Origin: Burkholderiales bacterium RIFCSPHIGHO2_12_FULL_63_20
GTDB taxonomy: Bacteria > Pseudomonadota > Gammaproteobacteria > Burkholderiales > Burkholderiaceae_C
Length of the DNA stretch: 64,000 nucleotides
NCBI GenBank assembly: GCA_001770775.1
Contig: MESA01000011.1
Span: 51,502-115,501 of the forward strand
Reading direction: 5' to 3'
Below the pieces are notes generated by a model, which did no database searches, had not been told where the DNA came from, and was given only the letters and a program-made list of their open reading frames with translations. Of this stretch, positions 61,453 to 64,000 are shown one piece after another. Position 1 is the first letter of the stretch, and each line of letters starts with the position of its first letter. The translations under genes and the position numbers were made by a program.

Positions 61453-61604
61453 ATCTGCAACTCGGCCTGACGCCGTTGATTTCGCTCATCGCCGGCATCC
61501 TCATCCTGGCGGTGCCGCGCCTGCTCAACTACATCGTCGCGATCTACCTGATCGCCATCGGCCTGATCGGACTGCTGGGGGCTGGCGGCCTGCGGCTCGG
61601 CTGA
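61449..61604 (+). CDS. Small DUF3096 membrane protein
   Basis: 51-aa protein made of two hydrophobic helices (ISLIAGILILAVPRLLNYIVA and a second ending LLGAGG), the DUF3096 pattern. Its ATG overlaps the preceding stop in ATGA, so it is translated together with the glycine-zipper gene. Function unknown. Confidence 0.82.
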   Translation: MNLQLGLTPLISLIAGILILAVPRLLNYIVAIYLIAIGLIGLLGAGGLRLG

Positions 61605-61618
61605 TTTCGGCTGATGGG

Positions 61619-61650
61619 GGCGCCTGGCTCAGTCAATGAGCTTGGGCGCC
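61619..61650. terminator. Hairpin between convergent genes
   Basis: GGCGCC...GGCGCC enclosing GCTCA-GTCAA-TGAGC forms a two-part stem between the DUF3096 stop and the crp-like stop. It has no T-run. It could serve as a bidirectional transcription end or mRNA 3' protector. Confidence 0.4.
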
Positions 61651-61661
61651 ACAGGTCAGAC

Positions 61662-62381
61662 TCAAGTGGCGATGCGATCGGGCAAGAGCCGGTCGTATTC
61701 GCCCTTGACCACGGCGTAGCACTCACAGGCGCGCTCCTCCAAGCCCGTACGGTCGAGCACCGTGATGTGGCCGCGCGCGTAGCGGATCAGACCTTGCTTC
61801 TGCAGCTTGAGCGCCGCTTCGGTCACGCCCTCACGGCGCACGCCCAGCATGTTGGCGATCAGCTCCTGGGTCATCACCAGCTCGGGTCCCGGCAGGCGGT
61901 CGAGGCTGATCAACAGCCAGCGGCACAGCTGGGCATCGAGAACATGGTGGCGGTTGCAGACGGCCGTTTGCGCCATCTGCGTGATCAGGGCCTGGGTGTA
62001 GCGCAACAGCAAGCGCATCACCGGCCCGCCCTGATTGAACTCGGCCATGAGCACGTCTGAGCGCAACTTCAAACCATGACCGGCACTTTGCACCACCGCC
62101 CGACTGGGGGTGGACGCGCCGCCCATGAACAGCGAAATGCCCACGACGCCGTCACAGCCGACCACGGCGATTTCGGCGGAAGACCCGTTTTCAGTCACCC
62201 CCAGCAAGGACACGATGGAGGTGACCGGGAAGTAGGCGTGGCTGAGCCCGCTGCCCGATTCACACACCACCTGACCCAAGGGCATGTCTGTCCATTCCAG
62301 GTGCGGCTGCCAGCGGTGCCACACCTCCGCTGGCAACGACGCCAGCAGCCGGTTGCCCAGCCTGTCGAGCTCTACCACCAT
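61662..62381 (-). CDS. Crp/Fnr family transcriptional regulator
   Basis: 239-aa regulator with an N-terminal cyclic-nucleotide-binding-like domain (YFPVTSIVSLLGVTENGSSAEIAVVG) and a C-terminal Crp-type HTH (LVMTQELIANMLGVRREGVTEAALKLQKQGLI). No Fnr-type cysteine cluster is present at the N-terminus, so oxygen sensing by an Fe-S cluster is unlikely. The ATG at 62381 (MVVELDRLGNRLLASLP) has AGGA upstream; the longer frame overlaps the operator. It diverges from the CheB-CheR gene. Confidence 0.88.
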   Translation of the reverse strand: MVVELDRLGNRLLASLPAEVWHRWQPHLEWTDMPLGQVVCESGSGLSHAYFPVTSIVSLLGVTENGSSAEIAVVGCDGVVGISLFMGGASTPSRAVVQSAGHGLKLRSDVLMAEFNQGGPVMRLLLRYTQALITQMAQTAVCNRHHVLDAQLCRWLLISLDRLPGPELVMTQELIANMLGVRREGVTEAALKLQKQGLIRYARGHITVLDRTGLEERACECYAVVKGEYDRLLPDRIAT

Positions 62382-62431
62382 GAGGGTCCTTTCATCAGGA
62401 CTGCAATGTATGTACGGCAGACAACGGAGTA

Positions 62432-62447
62432 TGTGCGATATCGCACA
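62432..62447. promoter_or_regulatory. Perfect 16-bp palindrome, candidate Crp/Fnr operator
   Basis: TGTGCGATATCGCACA lies between the divergent crp-like and cheBR-like genes, 51 bases from the former and 60 from the latter. The outer TGTG...CACA half-sites with a 6-base centre follow the Crp layout (TGTGA-N6-TCACA) with C/G in the fifth position. The neighbouring regulator is the natural binder. Confidence 0.6.
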
Positions 62448-62506
62448 CACGTCAAGGGGGTCCCCCTAATTTGCGATGCCCACCCCCATCAGCGGCATAC
62501 TGAGGC

Positions 62507-64000
62507 ATGGCCTCATCCCCAGACTCCCCACCCCACCCTGCGCCTGCGATCGACGCCCAGCCGCGCATCGTCGGCCTGGGCGCCTCGGCCGGCGGCCTGG
62601 CCAGCCTGGAGTTGTTTTTCTCCAGCGTGCCGGCCGACAGCGACCTCGCCTACATCGTGGTGCAGCACCTGGACCCGACACGCAAAACCCTGCTGTGCAG
62701 CCTGCTGCAGCGTGTGACGGCCCTGCCCGTGCAGGAGGCCACCCACGGCATGGTCATTGAGCGCAATGCGGTCTATGTGATCCCGCCCAACAGCGAGCTC
62801 ACCGTCGTCAAGGGGCACCTGCATCTGTCCCACTCGCCGCACCCCCGCGGCCTGCGTTTGCCCATTGATGCACTGTTGAGCTCGCTGGCGCGGGAGCAGG
62901 GTGAGCGCGCGGTGGGGGTGGTGCTGTCGGGTATGGGCGCGGACGGCACGCTGGGGCTGCAGTCCCTGCACACCCAGGGGGGGCTGACCCTGGCACAGCA
63001 GCCCGAGTCGGCCCAGTTTGACGCCATGCCACGCAGCGCCATCGCCACGGGCTGTGTGGACATCGTGGTGCCACCCGACGAGATGCCCCGGCGCATCCTG
63101 CAGTGGGTCCGCTCGCAACAGGCCGCGCCGGCCACCGGCATCCACCCACCCGAGCGCGAGGATGTGGCAGCGGTGCTGGACACCATCCTGGGCCTGTTGC
63201 GCGCGCACTGCCGTCACGACCTGTCGCTGTACAAGACCAGCACCCTGCTGCGGCGCATCGAGCGCCGGGTGGCGGTGCACAACCTCCCTTCGATGTCGGC
63301 ATATGCCGAGCTGCTGGCAGGCAGCCCCCAGGAGTGCGATCTGCTGTTTGCCGAGATGCTGATCGGTGTGACCCGTTTTTTCCGCGACCCGGAGGTGTGG
63401 CGTGACCTGGCCAAGCAGATCCTGCCCGAGATGCTGGCCCGGCCCCCGCAGCCGGAGCCCTTGCGCGCCTGGATTGCCGGCTGCTCGACCGGGGAAGAGG
63501 CCTACTCGCTGGCCATGCTGTTCAAGGAGGTGCAGGCGGCCACCCCGAGCGCGGGCGCCCACCGGCTGCAGATCTTTGCCACCGACCTGAACGCCGAAGC
63601 CGTGGACGTGGGTCGCCGCGGCCGATTCCCGGCCAGCATCGCCACCGACCTGAGCCCGGAGCGTCTGGCCCGCTTCTTCACACCGCTGGCGGATGGCTTT
63701 GCGATCCGCAAGGAGATCCGGGACATGGTGCTGTTTGCGCAGCACGATGTGATCCTGGATCCGCCGTTCACCCGGCTGGACCTGCTGTCGTGCCGCAACG
63801 TGTTGATTTACTTCAACGCCGTGTTGCAACATCGGCTGATGCCGCTGTTTCATTACAGCCTGCGCCCCGGTGGGGTGCTGCTGCTGGGGGGGGCCGAAAC
63901 CGTCGGCCGCTCGCAAAAGCTGTTCAAGTCCTTGAGCAGCAAGACCCGGCTGTACCGGCGCAACGAACACGCGGCCAACCCCGTCTACGTCGATTTCCCC
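62507..64000 (+). CDS. CheB-CheR fusion protein (partial, continues past window end)
   Basis: The first 498 codons of a larger gene. A CheB methylesterase-like domain without receiver (residues 20-205) has Ser in GLGASAGGL, His in VVQHLDPT and Asp in SGMGADGTLG. The CheR methyltransferase domain (about 220-485) has the N-terminal helical part and the SAM site AWIAGCSTGEEAYSLAML, plus FATDLN and LLSCRNVLIYF. Such fusions usually continue with PAS and kinase or GGDEF domains. The ATG at 62507 has a weak GAGG 3 bases upstream. The reading frame is open to the last base. Confidence 0.88.
   Translation, partial: MASSPDSPPHPAPAIDAQPRIVGLGASAGGLASLELFFSSVPADSDLAYIVVQHLDPTRKTLLCSLLQRVTALPVQEATHGMVIERNAVYVIPPNSELTVVKGHLHLSHSPHPRGLRLPIDALLSSLAREQGERAVGVVLSGMGADGTLGLQSLHTQGGLTLAQQPESAQFDAMPRSAIATGCVDIVVPPDEMPRRILQWVRSQQAAPATGIHPPEREDVAAVLDTILGLLRAHCRHDLSLYKTSTLLRRIERRVAVHNLPSMSAYAELLAGSPQECDLLFAEMLIGVTRFFRDPEVWRDLAKQILPEMLARPPQPEPLRAWIAGCSTGEEAYSLAMLFKEVQAATPSAGAHRLQIFATDLNAEAVDVGRRGRFPASIATDLSPERLARFFTPLADGFAIRKEIRDMVLFAQHDVILDPPFTRLDLLSCRNVLIYFNAVLQHRLMPLFHYSLRPGGVLLLGGAETVGRSQKLFKSLSSKTRLYRRNEHAANPVYVDFP

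Overview
The window is GC-rich chromosomal DNA from a betaproteobacterium, most likely a member of the Burkholderiales close to Comamonadaceae/Sphaerotilaceae. The pointers are the mre/mrd shape cluster next to gatCAB, the HMGFK-type liv operon, the RluE, Rnk, ComB and PldA family members, and the style of the secreted DUF4124 protein. This placement is inferred from gene content and was not tested. I see no rRNA, tRNA, IS element or CRISPR array.

Layout. 1-13 kb is housekeeping: an OsmC protein, coq7, the cell-shape operon mreBCD-mrdA-rodA (minus strand), the amidotransferase operon gatCAB (plus strand), a DUF4124 secreted protein, and pyrE head-to-head with an exonuclease III gene. 13-24 kb holds an RRM RNA-binding protein followed by a block of signalling genes: a PAS-GGDEF protein, a degenerate HD-GYP protein, a response-regulator GGDEF protein, a membrane-tethered receiver with a Pro-Glu repeat linker, and a PAS-GGDEF-EAL protein. 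A YihY protein, a thioesterase and an Rnk/GreA-like factor are interspersed. 24-31 kb is a branched-chain-type ABC transporter (livHMGFK), its likely IclR regulator and an outer-membrane phospholipase A.

31-42.6 kb is a divergent fatty-acid catabolism locus. On the minus strand are an acyl-CoA dehydrogenase, a PaaI-type thioesterase and a ComB-like phosphatase. On the plus strand are a FadB-type multifunctional enzyme, a thiolase, an SDR, an APH-type kinase, an ACAD11-type dehydrogenase and an acyl-CoA ligase. The last four match the toolkit for 4-hydroxy-acid (levulinate-like) catabolism. The divergent promoter carries two copies of a TTCTGC-N3-GCRGAA palindrome, and a third near-copy sits upstream of livH. 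This suggests one IclR-type regulon joining uptake and catabolism.

43.6-55 kb looks like an accessory island of visibly lower GC. It holds a LysR regulator and a nearly gapless 12-gene operon on the minus strand: a NMT1/TauA-type ABC transporter, the DUF1989 pair UAAP1/UAAP2 (carboxyguanidine deiminase family), a cobalt-type nitrile hydratase (beta, alpha and a His-tailed activator), a biuret/guanylurea-hydrolase-like cysteine hydrolase, the cobalt transporter pair CbtB/CbtA, and a stand-alone allophanate-hydrolase amidase domain. There is no urea or guanidine carboxylase. Read as a pathway, these enzymes could convert cyanoguanidine (dicyandiamide) to guanylurea, then carboxyguanidine, then allophanate, then ammonia and CO2. 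This is the most interesting hypothesis in the window.

55-64 kb returns to core-like composition: a GNAT-Rnk fusion, an RluE-type pseudouridine synthase, a large hybrid histidine kinase, a glycine-zipper protein with a small DUF3096 membrane protein, a Crp/Fnr regulator with a perfect palindrome at its promoter, and a CheB-CheR fusion cut by the window end.
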